The notes under the pieces: generated by a model
What the model was told of the DNA's origin: nothing
What the model saw: the letters and a program-made list of their open reading frames with translations, nothing else
Databases searched by the model: none
Part shown: in pieces, positions 34,134 to 42,787 of the stretch
Layout of the letters: every line of letters begins with the position of its first letter
Numbering within the stretch: position 1 is the stretch's first letter
Translations under genes and position numbers: made by a program
DNA from: Bacteroidota bacterium
GTDB lineage: Bacteria; Bacteroidota; Bacteroidia; NS11-12g; UBA955
Direction: 5' to 3'
DNA: 64,000 bases
Assembly (NCBI GenBank): GCA_963169345.1
Contig: CAUJCT010000001.1
Coordinates: forward strand, 37,253-101,252

Positions 34134-34482
34134 AGGTAATCTATAAGCCAGGTTCTGTATTCGCCTAAGGCGAACGCTTGTCATTTATCTAGTGCAGTCT
34201 ACCCTCCGGGGCTGGGAGCAAGCTCCTGTTCGGACGGGCCATCCTTATACCCCGGTATATTTGACCTTACAACCCACAAGGTTTATCCCCTTTGCACATT
34301 ACTGAACAAAGATGTAGGCTCTTACCCCACATTTTCACCCTTACCAACCAAAGGCTGGCGGTAATTTTCTGCGACCCTTTCTGTCGATACGCATCACTTT
34401 GTATCTCCCATCCTTTCAAATGGTGTGGTGCCCTTTGTTGCCCGGACTTTCCTCTCCTTACGGAGCGACAAGCCGAATACCT
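34134..34482 (-). ncRNA. rnpB: RNase P RNA
   Basis: Catalytic RNA of RNase P, which removes 5' leaders of pre-tRNAs. On the minus strand the universal elements appear in order: GAGAGGAAAGTCCGGGC near the 5' end, ACAGAAA, 'GGGTGAAAATGTGGGGTAAG' with 'AGAGCC', 'AGATAAATGACAAGC' and, near the 3' end, ACAGAACCTGGCTTATAG. The ends were set by the P1 pairing AGGTA/TACCT. A -7 box lies 5' and a terminator 3'. The track ORF 34292..34495 is a shadow of this gene. Confidence 0.97.
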
Positions 34483-34486
34483 GAGG

Positions 34487-34494
34487 CAAAGATA
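34487..34494 (-). promoter_or_regulatory. -7 box for rnpB
   Basis: TATCTTTG on the minus strand, exact consensus, 4 nt before the predicted 5' end of the RNA. As the RNA end is set by its P1 helix, this fixes where transcription starts relative to the box. Confidence 0.65.
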
Positions 34495-34502
34495 AGGGGA
34501 AA

Positions 34503-34662
34503 GGCTGAATTGCTGAAAGGGGAAAGGCTGAATTGCTGAAAGGCTGAATAGCTGAATTGTGTCGAGGTAGAGTTGTTAAGTCGCAGAGCTTCGCTGTTAA
34601 GTTGTTAAGTCGTTAAGTTGTTAAGTCGTATAGTTTGTCGATTAGCTAAAATATTGTGCACA
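34503..34662. repeat. period-9/10 repeats between rnpB and the 118-bp array
   Basis: 34503-34560 holds GGCTGAATTGCTGAAA-type words (reverse complement of the CAATTCAGCATTTCAGC runs at 7034-7080 and 8409-8440). 34572-34630 holds GTTAAGTCG/GTTAAGTTG 9-mers in tandem. No gene. Confidence 0.8.
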
Positions 34663-35070
34663 ATCAAAGTCCCGGAGGGACGACAGTTTCATAGTCGTTA
34701 ACGTTATCGATAAGCTTTAAGATTTTTCACAATCAAAGTCTCAGCGGGACGACGGTTTCATAGAAACAAACAGGAACGCGATCAAAGTCCCGAAGGGGCG
34801 GCGGTTTCATAGTCGTTAACGTTATCGATAAGCTTTAAGATTTTCCACAATCAAAGTCCCAGAGGGACGACGGTTTCATAGAAACAAACAAGAACGCGAT
34901 CAAAGTCCCGGAGGGACGACAGTTTCATAGTCGTTAACGTTATTGATAAGCTTTAAGATTTTTCACAATCAAAGTCCCAGCGGGACGACTCCCGTACAAA
35001 ACGGGATAAAAGTTTCATAGAAAGCATCATGGAGCACGAAACAAAGTCCCAGAGGGGCGGCGGTTTCATG
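34663..35070. repeat. 118-bp higher-order tandem repeat (seven core repeats)
   Basis: Seven copies of a 32-bp core (ATCAAAGTCCCGGAGGGACG..., with GTCCC/GGGAC dyad, ending GTTTCATAG) start at 34663, 34732, 34781, 34850, 34899, 34968 and about 35040. Between cores a 37-nt spacer (TCGTTAACGTTATCGATAAG...) alternates with a 17-nt spacer (AAACAAACAGGAACGCG), so the true unit is 118 bp. The sixth core has an insertion of about 20 nt with its own small dyad (CCCGTACAAAACGGG). A degenerate core lies at 48601-48630. Confidence 0.92.
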
Positions 35071-35219
35071 TAAATATTTTAAGTCGTTAAGTCGTTAAGT
35101 CACAGGGGAAAGTGAAAAAACCTGAAATTTCCTTATATTTAAATTATTAAACTTTCGTTGTGTGCTGCCGCATGCAGCAGCGTCCTTTGAAACTGATGCT
35201 AATTAATGTTTAATGAGTG
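35071..35219. other. intergenic stretch with short GTTAAGTCG run
   Basis: 35079-35101 holds TAAGTCGTTAAGTCGTTAAG. A short palindrome GCTGC-CGCAT-GCAGC is at about 35164-35179. No gene is seen. Confidence 0.6.
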
Positions 35220-35702
35220 CTAGTAATTAGTACTTTGTCTGGCGAAATTCATCAAATACCTGTTAAAAAGAAGTATCACAAATAATGCAATTAGACCGAT
35301 GAACCAATACCAGGACTTCATATTTAACCATGAGAAAACAGATGAATTTAAGTCTTTGCTGTTATCAAACTTATCGAAGTCAAGAAACAAAATGCCAGGT
35401 TGAGCTTTTTTAAGAGAATCCAGATTGTATTGAAGGCCAAACATAGGGTGATCTTTAATGGCCATTTTAGATTGGTGATTAGACTTATCGGCATGCACCC
35501 AGATTTCCATCATTGAGTCATTTGAAATGCGAACGCAAGCTGCCATCTTGTTTGGCAAACCGCTTCCTTTCATCTTGAGCCCGGAAGCCAAGATTTCAGA
35601 GGATTTCAAATTGTTATTAGCTTGACTGGCAGATACCTGACTTACACACAAAAAGGAAATGGAAAACAGTACCTGCGTCAAAAAATGACGAAACACACAC
35701 AC
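35220..35702 (-). CDS. exported membrane-anchored protein of unknown function
   Basis: Not recognised. With a GTG start at 35702 the protein has 160 residues: a signal peptide (TQVLFSISFLCVSQVSA), a soluble part of about 95 residues and one C-terminal membrane helix (WYWFIGLIALFVILLFN). The track start at 35750 is unlikely because an exact -7 box (35707-35714) lies inside that extension and ends 4 nt before the GTG. The gene lies between the repeat array and the S46 peptidase, facing away from the latter. Confidence 0.7.
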   Translation of the reverse strand: MCVFRHFLTQVLFSISFLCVSQVSASQANNNLKSSEILASGLKMKGSGLPNKMAACVRISNDSMMEIWVHADKSNHQSKMAIKDHPMFGLQYNLDSLKKAQPGILFLDFDKFDNSKDLNSSVFSWLNMKSWYWFIGLIALFVILLFNRYLMNFARQSTNY

Positions 35703-35706
35703 GAGG

Positions 35707-35714
35707 CAAAAATA
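35707..35714 (-). promoter_or_regulatory. -7 box deciding a GTG start
   Basis: TATTTTTG on the minus strand, exact consensus, ends 4 nt before GTG 35702. Confidence 0.5.
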
Positions 35715-35840
35715 TCTACTTTTTTGCATAAATACAAGAAAATCCGACAAATACGTAAAACAAGCGCATTTAAACGAAAGGGTTTGTATATGCAGCTTAA
35801 ATATCGGTAATTCGCGACACCAAAAAAAGTATCATAGAAT

Positions 35841-38054
35841 ATGAAAAGAATTTACGCACTGTTCACTTTCGCACTCCTGATGATTCAGGTTGCCAAAGCT
35901 GATGAAGGCATGTGGCTCTTGTCAATGCTCGACAAGATGAACTTCAAAGACATGGAGGCCAAGGGTCTCAGATTAACTAAAGAGCAATTATACAGCATTA
36001 ACAACTCCAGTTTAAAGGACGCGTCTATTTGGTTCAACAATGGTTGTACAGGTGAGTTTGTATCCTCTGAAGGTTTGGTTCTTACCAATCACCACTGTGG
36101 TTACGATGCCATTGCAGAACTCAGCACAACTCAGGATAATATCCTGGATAATGGATTTTGGGCCAAAGACAGAGCTTCTGAGAGAGTTCCAAAAACTCCT
36201 ATGGTTGTTACACGTGTAGTAAGAGTAGATGATATTACAGATCAGGTTTTGGCTAAATTAGCCGGTGTAGCAGAAAAAGACAGAGCCAGAAAGCTGACAG
36301 AAATATACAAAGAGCTTGAAAAGAAAGCAACTGAAGGCTCTCATTTCACAGCTACTAGTCGCGAGATGTTTAAAGGCAACGCTTACTACCTTTTTGTATT
36401 GGAAAAATTCACCGATATCCGTCTGGTTGGAACTCCGCCACAAAACATCGGTAAATTCGGTGGTGAAACTGACAACTGGATGTGGCCTAGACACACAGGT
36501 GATTTTAGCATGTTCAGAGTATATTCTGGTGCCGATAACAAACCTGCCAAATACAGTCCAAGCAATGTTGCATATAAACCGCTTAAACATTTAAGTATTT
36601 CTTTAAAAGGATACAAAGAAGGCGATTTTGCTATGATTATAGGATTCCCTGGTCGTACCAATCGCTACGAATTCTCACAAGGTGTTGCAATGGCTACCGA
36701 CATTGTTGACCCAAGCATCGTGAATCTTCGTGACATCAGATTAAAAGCCTGGAAAGAACAAATGATTCAGGATGAAGCAACGAGATTGTTATTGTCCAGC
36801 GATTATGCTTCAGTAGCCAATTACTGGAAGTTTTTTGATGGCGAGGCTGAACAATTGAAACGCAATAAAGTATTTGAAAAGAAAGCTGCTGAAGAAAAAG
36901 CATTTGGTCAGTGGGCTGCAAACAGAGAAGAATACAAATCTCTTCTTTACGATATAGATCAGGTATACACTCTGTACAAACCGTATGCACTTCAAGCCAC
37001 CTACATGAGAGAGTGTATTGGTGCTCCTACCATTATGCAATTGGCCAGCCTTGGTTTTTCGCTTGATGCCTTGTATTTTGAAAGAGATACCATCATGAAA
37101 AACAAAACCATGAGCAAAGCAGATAAAGCTAAGCGTTTGGCAGATATTGACTCCAACATTGCCAAAACATGTCAGCTTACACTGGTAGCTTTGGATGAAT
37201 TTAACTACACAGACAGAATTATTGCTGCTGATAAAAAAATCTTTTTAGGTATGTTAAGTATGTACTATAAAAACATTCCATCCAGTCAGTGGCCTGAAGT
37301 ATTCAAGAAAATTGCCTCAAAGATTAAGAACGGTAACTCTGAAATGGTTTTTGCCAAATACACCGACATGGTATTCAGCAAAAGTATATTTGCATCAAAA
37401 GAAAAAATTGCAGCATTCCTTAAAAAGCCAAGTTATTCAAAATTATTGGCTGACCCTGCATTCTCTTTATATAAAGCACACAGAGAAAATTACCTGACCA
37501 ATTTCAAACCAAAGGTTGATGAATTCATGTCACAATCACTGGCATTGGGCAGAAAGTACATCAAAGGTTTAATGGAAATGTATCCAAACCGTTATTTCTA
37601 TCCAGATGCCAACTCATGTCAGAGATTGACTTACGGAACAATTCGTTCATACAACCCTAAAGATGGTGTTCATTACGATTACATCACCACTATTGATGGT
37701 GTTATGGAAAAATATATTCCTGGTGATTACGAATTCGATTTACCAATGCGTTTGGTTGATCTTTATAAATCAAAAGACTTTGGTCGCTATGCAATGTCAA
37801 ACGGCAAATTGCCTGTTGCTTTCTTGTCAGACAATGATATAACAGGAGGTAACAGTGGTAGTCCGGTTATGGATGGAGATGGCAATTTGATTGGTATTGC
37901 ATTTGATGGCAACTGGGAAGCAATGAGTGGAAACATAGATTTTGATCAGACCTACAAACGCACTATCAGTGTAGATATTCGTTATGTATTGTGGTTGATA
38001 GACAAATTCGGTGGAGCCAGTCATATTGTTGCAGAAATGACGATTATCGAATAA
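35841..38054 (+). CDS. S46 family dipeptidyl-peptidase, DPP7-like
   Basis: A 737-residue exported serine peptidase of family S46, which removes dipeptides from peptide N-termini in the periplasm of Bacteroidota that feed on protein. Seen: signal peptide (IYALFTFALLMIQVAKA), the catalytic His in 'LTNHHCGYDA', Asp in 'WPRHTGDFSMF' and Ser in 'GGNSGSPVMDG'. Eighteen residues after the catalytic Ser is Gly (FDGNWE), as in DPP7, rather than the Arg that gives DPP11 its Asp/Glu preference; hydrophobic P1 preference is therefore inferred. It has its own terminator. Confidence 0.95.
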   Translation: MKRIYALFTFALLMIQVAKADEGMWLLSMLDKMNFKDMEAKGLRLTKEQLYSINNSSLKDASIWFNNGCTGEFVSSEGLVLTNHHCGYDAIAELSTTQDNILDNGFWAKDRASERVPKTPMVVTRVVRVDDITDQVLAKLAGVAEKDRARKLTEIYKELEKKATEGSHFTATSREMFKGNAYYLFVLEKFTDIRLVGTPPQNIGKFGGETDNWMWPRHTGDFSMFRVYSGADNKPAKYSPSNVAYKPLKHLSISLKGYKEGDFAMIIGFPGRTNRYEFSQGVAMATDIVDPSIVNLRDIRLKAWKEQMIQDEATRLLLSSDYASVANYWKFFDGEAEQLKRNKVFEKKAAEEKAFGQWAANREEYKSLLYDIDQVYTLYKPYALQATYMRECIGAPTIMQLASLGFSLDALYFERDTIMKNKTMSKADKAKRLADIDSNIAKTCQLTLVALDEFNYTDRIIAADKKIFLGMLSMYYKNIPSSQWPEVFKKIASKIKNGNSEMVFAKYTDMVFSKSIFASKEKIAAFLKKPSYSKLLADPAFSLYKAHRENYLTNFKPKVDEFMSQSLALGRKYIKGLMEMYPNRYFYPDANSCQRLTYGTIRSYNPKDGVHYDYITTIDGVMEKYIPGDYEFDLPMRLVDLYKSKDFGRYAMSNGKLPVAFLSDNDITGGNSGSPVMDGDGNLIGIAFDGNWEAMSGNIDFDQTYKRTISVDIRYVLWLIDKFGGASHIVAEMTIIE

Positions 38055-38074
38055 TCATTAAAATATTAAAACAG

Positions 38075-38102
38075 AGCCGTGTTAAAAGACACGGCTTTTT
38101 TT
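38075..38102 (+). terminator. terminator of S46 peptidase gene
   Basis: Stem AGCCGTGT/ACACGGCT with a 6-nt loop followed by seven T, 20 nt after the stop codon. Confidence 0.92.
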
Positions 38103-38137
38103 GTTTTACATTGTAACGTAATTCAAACGAATTCGAG

Positions 38138-38145
38138 TAATTTCG
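38138..38145 (+). promoter_or_regulatory. -7 box for the membrane protein-rsmI-lnt operon
   Basis: TAATTTCG (TAnnTTYG), 8 nt before ATG 38154. Confidence 0.5.
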
Positions 38146-38153
38146 CAAAGAGA

Positions 38154-38591
38154 ATGAATGAGTTTACAGAAATAGCCATGTGGTTTTTGCTTTCGGGTGT
38201 GAAATATCTTTTTGCAGCCGGACCATTGCTATTAAAATCGAGCAGAGCATGGTATTTTGATATGATAATTGTTTCTGGAGGTGGTATCCTTGGTGTGTTT
38301 GTATTCACCTATCTGGGTGCAGCATTATCCAAGTATTTTGCCCAATTTCATTTATTTAAAATCAAATACAAGAAGCTAAAAAAGTTTGTTAGAATAAAAA
38401 ACAGTTATGGTTTAATTGGTATTGCAGCTATTAGTCCTGTATTAATTAGTATTCCTGTTGGATGCATTATCAGTGCTTCATTCGAACATGACAAGACAAA
38501 AATCATACGTTATCAGGTAATTTCAGTTGTTTTTTGGAGTCTTCTTTTATTTGGCTTAAAAGGCATATTCCATATTACTCTCATACATTAA
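38154..38591 (+). CDS. small multi-pass membrane protein of unknown function
   Basis: A 145-residue protein with about four hydrophobic segments ('MIIVSGGGILGVFVFTYLGA', 'GLIGIAAISPVLISIPVGCI', a C-terminal helix) and a basic cytosolic loop (FKIKYKKLKKFVRIK). No family is recognised. ATG 38154 is preferred to the track start 38079, which would lie inside the upstream terminator. Its stop overlaps the rsmI start (TAATG), so it heads an operon with rsmI and lnt. Confidence 0.78.
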   Translation: MNEFTEIAMWFLLSGVKYLFAAGPLLLKSSRAWYFDMIIVSGGGILGVFVFTYLGAALSKYFAQFHLFKIKYKKLKKFVRIKNSYGLIGIAAISPVLISIPVGCIISASFEHDKTKIIRYQVISVVFWSLLLFGLKGIFHITLIH

Positions 38592-39271
38592 TGTCAGGTA
38601 AACTCATACTGGTTCCAACACCAATTGGCAATTTAAAAGATATAACGATGCGCGCACTGGAAGCGTTGCAAACCTGCGATATCATTCTGGCAGAAGATAC
38701 CCGAAATACCGGTCAGTTGCTGAAGCATTACGAGATTGACAAACCAATGCAAAGTTATCATGCGCACAACGAGCATGATAAATATAAAGATGTATTGAAT
38801 CAGCTTGAAGCCGGCAAAAACATGTGCCTGGTTACTGATGCAGGTACTCCAGGAATATCAGACCCCGGATTTCTTGTTGTGAGAGCCTGTCTGAAAGCTG
38901 AAATAGCTGTTGAGTGTTTGCCGGGTGCTACTGCATTTGTTCCTGCTTTGGTAAAAAGTGGTTTACCAAGTGACAGATTTAGTTTTGAAGGTTTTCTTCC
39001 GGTTAAAAAAGGCCGAAAAACCAGACTGGAAGCGTTATCCAATGAAAGCAGAACTATGATATTTTATGAAAGTCCTTATAAACTGAAAGGAACACTTGAA
39101 GACTTCATTCAATATTTTGGAGAGGAAAGACAAGTCTCCGTCAGTCGTGAGATTACCAAGATGTTTGAAGAAACCATTAACGGTACATTAAAAGAAGTAT
39201 TGGCACATTTTGAAATTAAAGCACCCAAAGGAGAATTTGTAATTGTATTAGAAGGAAACAAAGATGAATAA
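38591..39271 (+). CDS. rsmI: 16S rRNA (cytidine(1402)-2'-O)-methyltransferase
   Basis: A 226-residue tetrapyrrole-methylase-fold enzyme that 2'-O-methylates C1402 in the decoding centre of 16S rRNA with SAM. Seen: 'LILVPTPIGNLKDITMRA', 'ILAEDTRNTGQLLKHY', 'LVTDAGTPGISDPGF' and 'CLPGATAFVPALVKSGLP'. The start is ATG 38591, sharing a base with the previous stop codon; the track's 38534 start adds 19 residues overlapping the upstream gene. It overlaps lnt by 8 nt, giving a tightly coupled pair. Confidence 0.96.
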   Translation: MSGKLILVPTPIGNLKDITMRALEALQTCDIILAEDTRNTGQLLKHYEIDKPMQSYHAHNEHDKYKDVLNQLEAGKNMCLVTDAGTPGISDPGFLVVRACLKAEIAVECLPGATAFVPALVKSGLPSDRFSFEGFLPVKKGRKTRLEALSNESRTMIFYESPYKLKGTLEDFIQYFGEERQVSVSREITKMFEETINGTLKEVLAHFEIKAPKGEFVIVLEGNKDE

Positions 39272-40865
39272 AATAAAGCCTGTTTATTTAAGTTTAATAT
39301 CAGCCATTATTTTGGTTGCAGGATGGCCGCCATTACCAACGGCTTTCTTACTTTTTGTAGGATTTGTTCCCATATTTATTTTAAGAGAGCAATTAAGCAG
39401 TCAATCTAAAAAACATCTGAAATTTTGGGCCTGGGTTTATCTCAGTCTATTTGTTTTCAATACCGGAACAACCTGGTGGGTTTGGAATGCCAGCGCAGGA
39501 GGTTCGATTGCAATGCTCATATTTAATAGTTTGCTGATGAGTTTGCCATTTTTGTTTTACTCCTATTTAAGAGAAAGAACACCTCAAATTGCATTAACAG
39601 GATTTGTTATTACTTATCTCGCATTCGAATACTGGCATTTTAACTGGAGTGCAGCCTGGCCATGGCTTACATTGGGAAAAGGAATGGCGAGTTTGCCAAG
39701 TTTGATTCAATGGTATGAGTACACAGGAGAACTGGGAGGAACGGCTTTGATTTTAACTGTAAATGTATGGATTGCCAATAGTATCATTAAAAACAAACTC
39801 AGTAAACTCTGGCAACCGGCTGTTTTATTTTCGGCAATGGCACTCTTTTCTTATACACTGGCTTATCTTGAATTGAGAAAAGAAAAAACATCAAAGACAA
39901 GAAGTGTTACTACCGTCATTTCTCAGCCCAATATTGACCCTTATGAAGAAAAATTCGGAGACGGAGATGGTTATCTCTATCCGGAAATTCAATTGGATTA
40001 TGCTATAGAACCAACGGAGAAGCTGCTTGACAGTACGACAGATATTTTGCTCATGCCTGAAACTGCAATTGTAGGCAATAACGATGAAGCAGATTTAAAC
40101 GACAATTTCTTATTTCAGCCATTGCGTCAAATGACACAAAATTCGAAACTATGTGTAATAGCAGGAGCCGAAACATTTGGAGTATATAAAAGCAAACAAC
40201 GACCGACTTCAACTGCACGTTACGATTCTTTTGATGGCAGATGGTTTGACTATTTTAACACAGCCATCAACATTAAAAACGGAGATGTGGCAGAGAAATA
40301 TCACAAATCGAAGCTGGTACCCGGAGTTGAGAAGATGCCCTTCCCTATTTTAGAAAAACTTAGTATCAATTTAGGTGGCACTTCGGGTAGTTTGGGTATT
40401 AGCGACCGAGCTGTTAATTTTCAATTAAACAATGGAGCCAAAGTTGCCCCATTGATTTGTTATGAATCGGTATTTGGGGATTATGCCTGCGAATATGTTA
40501 GAGACGGGGCTCAATTACTCTCTGTAGTTACAAACGACGGCTGGTGGGGAGAAACGCCGGGTTACAGACAGCATTTGCTATATGGTGCCATCAGATGTAT
40601 TGAAACCAGAAGGGATATGATAAGAAGTGCGAATACCGGTGTATCAGCATATATCAATAAATTCGGCAGCATACTTCATCAGACAAAATACAATGAAAGG
40701 ATTGCGTTTAAGTGCCAGGCAAAACTTTATACAGATCAAACTTTCTACGTGAGGTATGGCAATATCATTGGCCTGTTGTCGTACCTGGGTTTTGTGATTG
40801 TATTTGTCTATTACTTTTACAAAAAAATAAGGAGTCGGAAGCTCGACGATCAACCAATCAGTTAA
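39264..40865 (+). CDS. lnt: apolipoprotein N-acyltransferase
   Basis: A 533-residue inner-membrane enzyme that adds the third acyl chain to the N-terminal Cys of lipoproteins. About six N-terminal helices are followed by a periplasmic nitrilase-like domain with the expected triad: Glu in 'LLMPETAIVG', Lys in 'KYHKSKLVPGVEKMPF' and Cys in 'LICYESVFGDY'; a final membrane helix ends the protein. Many predicted lipoproteins in this window would be its substrates. Its stop overlaps the stop of the convergent TfoX-like gene by 8 nt. Confidence 0.95.
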   Translation: MNKIKPVYLSLISAIILVAGWPPLPTAFLLFVGFVPIFILREQLSSQSKKHLKFWAWVYLSLFVFNTGTTWWVWNASAGGSIAMLIFNSLLMSLPFLFYSYLRERTPQIALTGFVITYLAFEYWHFNWSAAWPWLTLGKGMASLPSLIQWYEYTGELGGTALILTVNVWIANSIIKNKLSKLWQPAVLFSAMALFSYTLAYLELRKEKTSKTRSVTTVISQPNIDPYEEKFGDGDGYLYPEIQLDYAIEPTEKLLDSTTDILLMPETAIVGNNDEADLNDNFLFQPLRQMTQNSKLCVIAGAETFGVYKSKQRPTSTARYDSFDGRWFDYFNTAINIKNGDVAEKYHKSKLVPGVEKMPFPILEKLSINLGGTSGSLGISDRAVNFQLNNGAKVAPLICYESVFGDYACEYVRDGAQLLSVVTNDGWWGETPGYRQHLLYGAIRCIETRRDMIRSANTGVSAYINKFGSILHQTKYNERIAFKCQAKLYTDQTFYVRYGNIIGLLSYLGFVIVFVYYFYKKIRSRKLDDQPIS

Positions 40866-41160
40866 TTAACTCTGCTGCATTTTTTGCAAATATTGCCCAA
40901 ACACTTGCATGTTGAAAGGGTAATTGCACCCAGGCTTTCATAGGTCTTTTTTTACCAGAGGGGTCAAACAATTGAGCTCCTTCAAGAAGCATAGCATTAG
41001 TGTGGGCGGCTCCGTCTAACTTAAACACCATTTCATTCTGAAAAAAACAAATAAACGCTTTGCCATTGAGTTTAAAGCAAGGTTTACCAAACATTTGACT
41101 TTGCACAGCATTGGGGATGTTGTTACCAATTTCAAGATACAATTTTTCAGCAGCAGACAT
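40858..41160 (-). CDS. small TfoX-like (Sxy N-terminal-like) protein
   Basis: A 100-residue protein resembling the N-terminal TfoX domain: 'QSQMFGKPCFKLNGKAFICF', 'MVFKLDG' and a C-terminal 'PFQHASVWAIFAKNAAELI'. In some bacteria TfoX/Sxy controls competence, but free-standing short homologues like this have no known function. An exact -7 box ends 4 nt before the ATG. Confidence 0.68.
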   Translation of the reverse strand: MSAAEKLYLEIGNNIPNAVQSQMFGKPCFKLNGKAFICFFQNEMVFKLDGAAHTNAMLLEGAQLFDPSGKKRPMKAWVQLPFQHASVWAIFAKNAAELIN

Positions 41161-41164
41161 AGGG

Positions 41165-41172
41165 CAAAAATA
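41165..41172 (-). promoter_or_regulatory. -7 box for TfoX-like gene
   Basis: TATTTTTG on the minus strand, exact consensus, ends 4 nt before the ATG. Confidence 0.55.
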
Positions 41173-41265
41173 GTTACTTTTTTGAATGCAAAAATTTGTG
41201 AATTGAATGGGAGCTATTGGATGGAGAGAGTAAAAGTAATTTGACAGATAAAATATTTACTCTCC

Positions 41266-42231
41266 TCAGCGCCTAAATTTATCTCTGTACTCAGCAGGTG
41301 ATATTCCGCAGTATTTCTTAAACACTTCTCTGAAAGCTTTTGGATCGGTATAACCAACTTCGTACATGATTTCAGATACATTTTTATGACCCAGTTCCAT
41401 TTGCTTCTTAGCTGCCTCTACACGGATGCGCTGAATATATTCTACTATAGTATTGCTGGTCGCTTTCTTAAATCTTCTCTCAAATGTTCGTCTTCCAATG
41501 GCATACTTTTCAGATAAATCATCTATCCCCAGCTTCAATTGATAATTGTCTTCCAAAAAACACTGAACTTCCAAAATCAGTTCATCACCGTGTAATTTCT
41601 GCCACTTGAATATACTGAACGGCAATTGAGAAGCTTTCGCTGTATCGAGTAAAAAAAACTTAGAGGCCATAATAGCCATTTCCTTAGTGGTATATTTTTC
41701 TACCAGGTAAAGCAATAAATTCCAGTAAGAAGAGGCGCCTCCGCTCGAATAGATGCCATTTTGTTCGGTAATAACCCTATCGTCACTTAAGAGTACATTG
41801 GGATATTGCTGTTTAAAATCGTTGACAAACAACCAATGTGTTGAACAGGTTTTTCCATCGAGCAATCCGGTTGATGCTAACAAAAAAGCCCCGACACACA
41901 GACTAGCTACTTCAGCTCCATTATTGTATTGCTTAACAATCCAATCCTTATATACTTCATTTAATTTTACCGATTGAGCCATATTAACTGTAATAGCCGG
42001 AACAATAATCAAATCTGTTTTTGAAACCTCACTTAATAATTTTTCGGGCTTAATAACTACTGAACCTCCATTTAATACGACTTCGGGGCTATGTCCAACC
42101 AGATTCACTTTGAAAAAAGGCTGATGACCGGCTGACTTATAAAACTCGTTTACAGCATTGAACATGTACGATGGATCAACGATAGCTGCTGGAACTGCAG
42201 TTTCAGGAACCAGAATGGAAACATGCTTCAT
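41266..42231 (-). CDS. GlxA-like AraC-family regulator with DJ-1/PfpI domain
   Basis: A 321-residue transcription factor. Residues about 1-190 form a DJ-1/PfpI (class I glutamine amidotransferase-like) domain with 'VASLCVGAFLLASTGLLDG' around the nucleophile-elbow Cys. Residues about 215-321 are an AraC DNA-binding domain: 'IDDLSEKYAIGRRTFERRFK' first HTH, 'VSEIMYEVGYTDPKAFREVF' second HTH. ATG 42231 is preferred to the upstream track start. Ligand unknown. It is divergent from the GyrI-like gene at 42326, which it might regulate. Confidence 0.92.
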   Translation of the reverse strand: MKHVSILVPETAVPAAIVDPSYMFNAVNEFYKSAGHQPFFKVNLVGHSPEVVLNGGSVVIKPEKLLSEVSKTDLIIVPAITVNMAQSVKLNEVYKDWIVKQYNNGAEVASLCVGAFLLASTGLLDGKTCSTHWLFVNDFKQQYPNVLLSDDRVITEQNGIYSSGGASSYWNLLLYLVEKYTTKEMAIMASKFFLLDTAKASQLPFSIFKWQKLHGDELILEVQCFLEDNYQLKLGIDDLSEKYAIGRRTFERRFKKATSNTIVEYIQRIRVEAAKKQMELGHKNVSEIMYEVGYTDPKAFREVFKKYCGISPAEYRDKFRR

Positions 42232-42313
42232 CTTACAAATTAACACAATAAACCTGTCGCAAACAACCCTCTGAAATGTCGTTTTTCATTCGGTGTATTC
42301 ATTTGCAATATCC

Positions 42314-42321
42314 TAAATTTG
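42314..42321 (+). promoter_or_regulatory. -7 box for GyrI-like gene
   Basis: TAAATTTG, exact consensus, ends 4 nt before ATG 42326. Confidence 0.55.
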
Positions 42322-42325
42322 ATTC

Positions 42326-42739
42326 ATGAATTCATACGACTTTCAACTCGAATCGCCATTGATATGCTATTATGTGAGAGCACAAAACTTTCCAGCAGAT
42401 GCAAAAGCCAGTCATGTTGCTTTGCATGCGCAAGTGTCTTATAGTAACGAGAGACAATATTTTGGATTCTCGAAGTTTAAAAAAGATGGGAGTTTAGAAT
42501 ATCTGGCAGCCTGCACGGAACTATTTGATGGTGAATTAAGCAACACAAGATTAGAAAGAATTGCAATTCCATCCGGACTGTATTTATGTACTGAGCTCGA
42601 AAATTACATGGAACAAATTGATAAAATCGGGGTGTTATTTGCTGAATTGGTTAAAGATACTCGATTTGATGCAGAAGCCTGGGCGATAGAATGGTATAAG
42701 CAGCAAGTATGTGTTTGTATGGTGCCATTAAAAAGTTGA
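42326..42739 (+). CDS. GyrI-like effector-binding domain protein (tentative)
   Basis: A 137-residue protein that looks like a stand-alone GyrI-like/AraC effector-binding (SOUL-type) domain: alternating strands, 'RIAIPSGLYLCTELENYMEQ' followed by a helix, and an end 'CVCMVPLK' matching the closing strand of that fold. Such domains bind small molecules, including drugs. It is divergent from the GlxA-like regulator and followed after 48 nt by a DUF1801 gene. Confidence 0.55.
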   Translation: MNSYDFQLESPLICYYVRAQNFPADAKASHVALHAQVSYSNERQYFGFSKFKKDGSLEYLAACTELFDGELSNTRLERIAIPSGLYLCTELENYMEQIDKIGVLFAELVKDTRFDAEAWAIEWYKQQVCVCMVPLKS

Positions 42740-42787
42740 TGAAAACACTTTCCTGAATCATTAATAAAGTTTAAAATTGTAAAGATT

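Noticed and set aside
34292-34495. 67-aa ORF inside rnpB
   Set aside because: Lies antisense within a well-supported RNase P RNA gene and has no coding features.
34663-35070. CRISPR-like array of 32-bp repeats
   Set aside because: Spacers are not unique: they alternate between two conserved sequences of 37 and 17 nt, repeats vary, and no cas genes are present.
38079-38153. N-terminal extension of the 170-aa track ORF
   Set aside because: It would start inside the terminator of the S46 peptidase gene and span the next promoter box.
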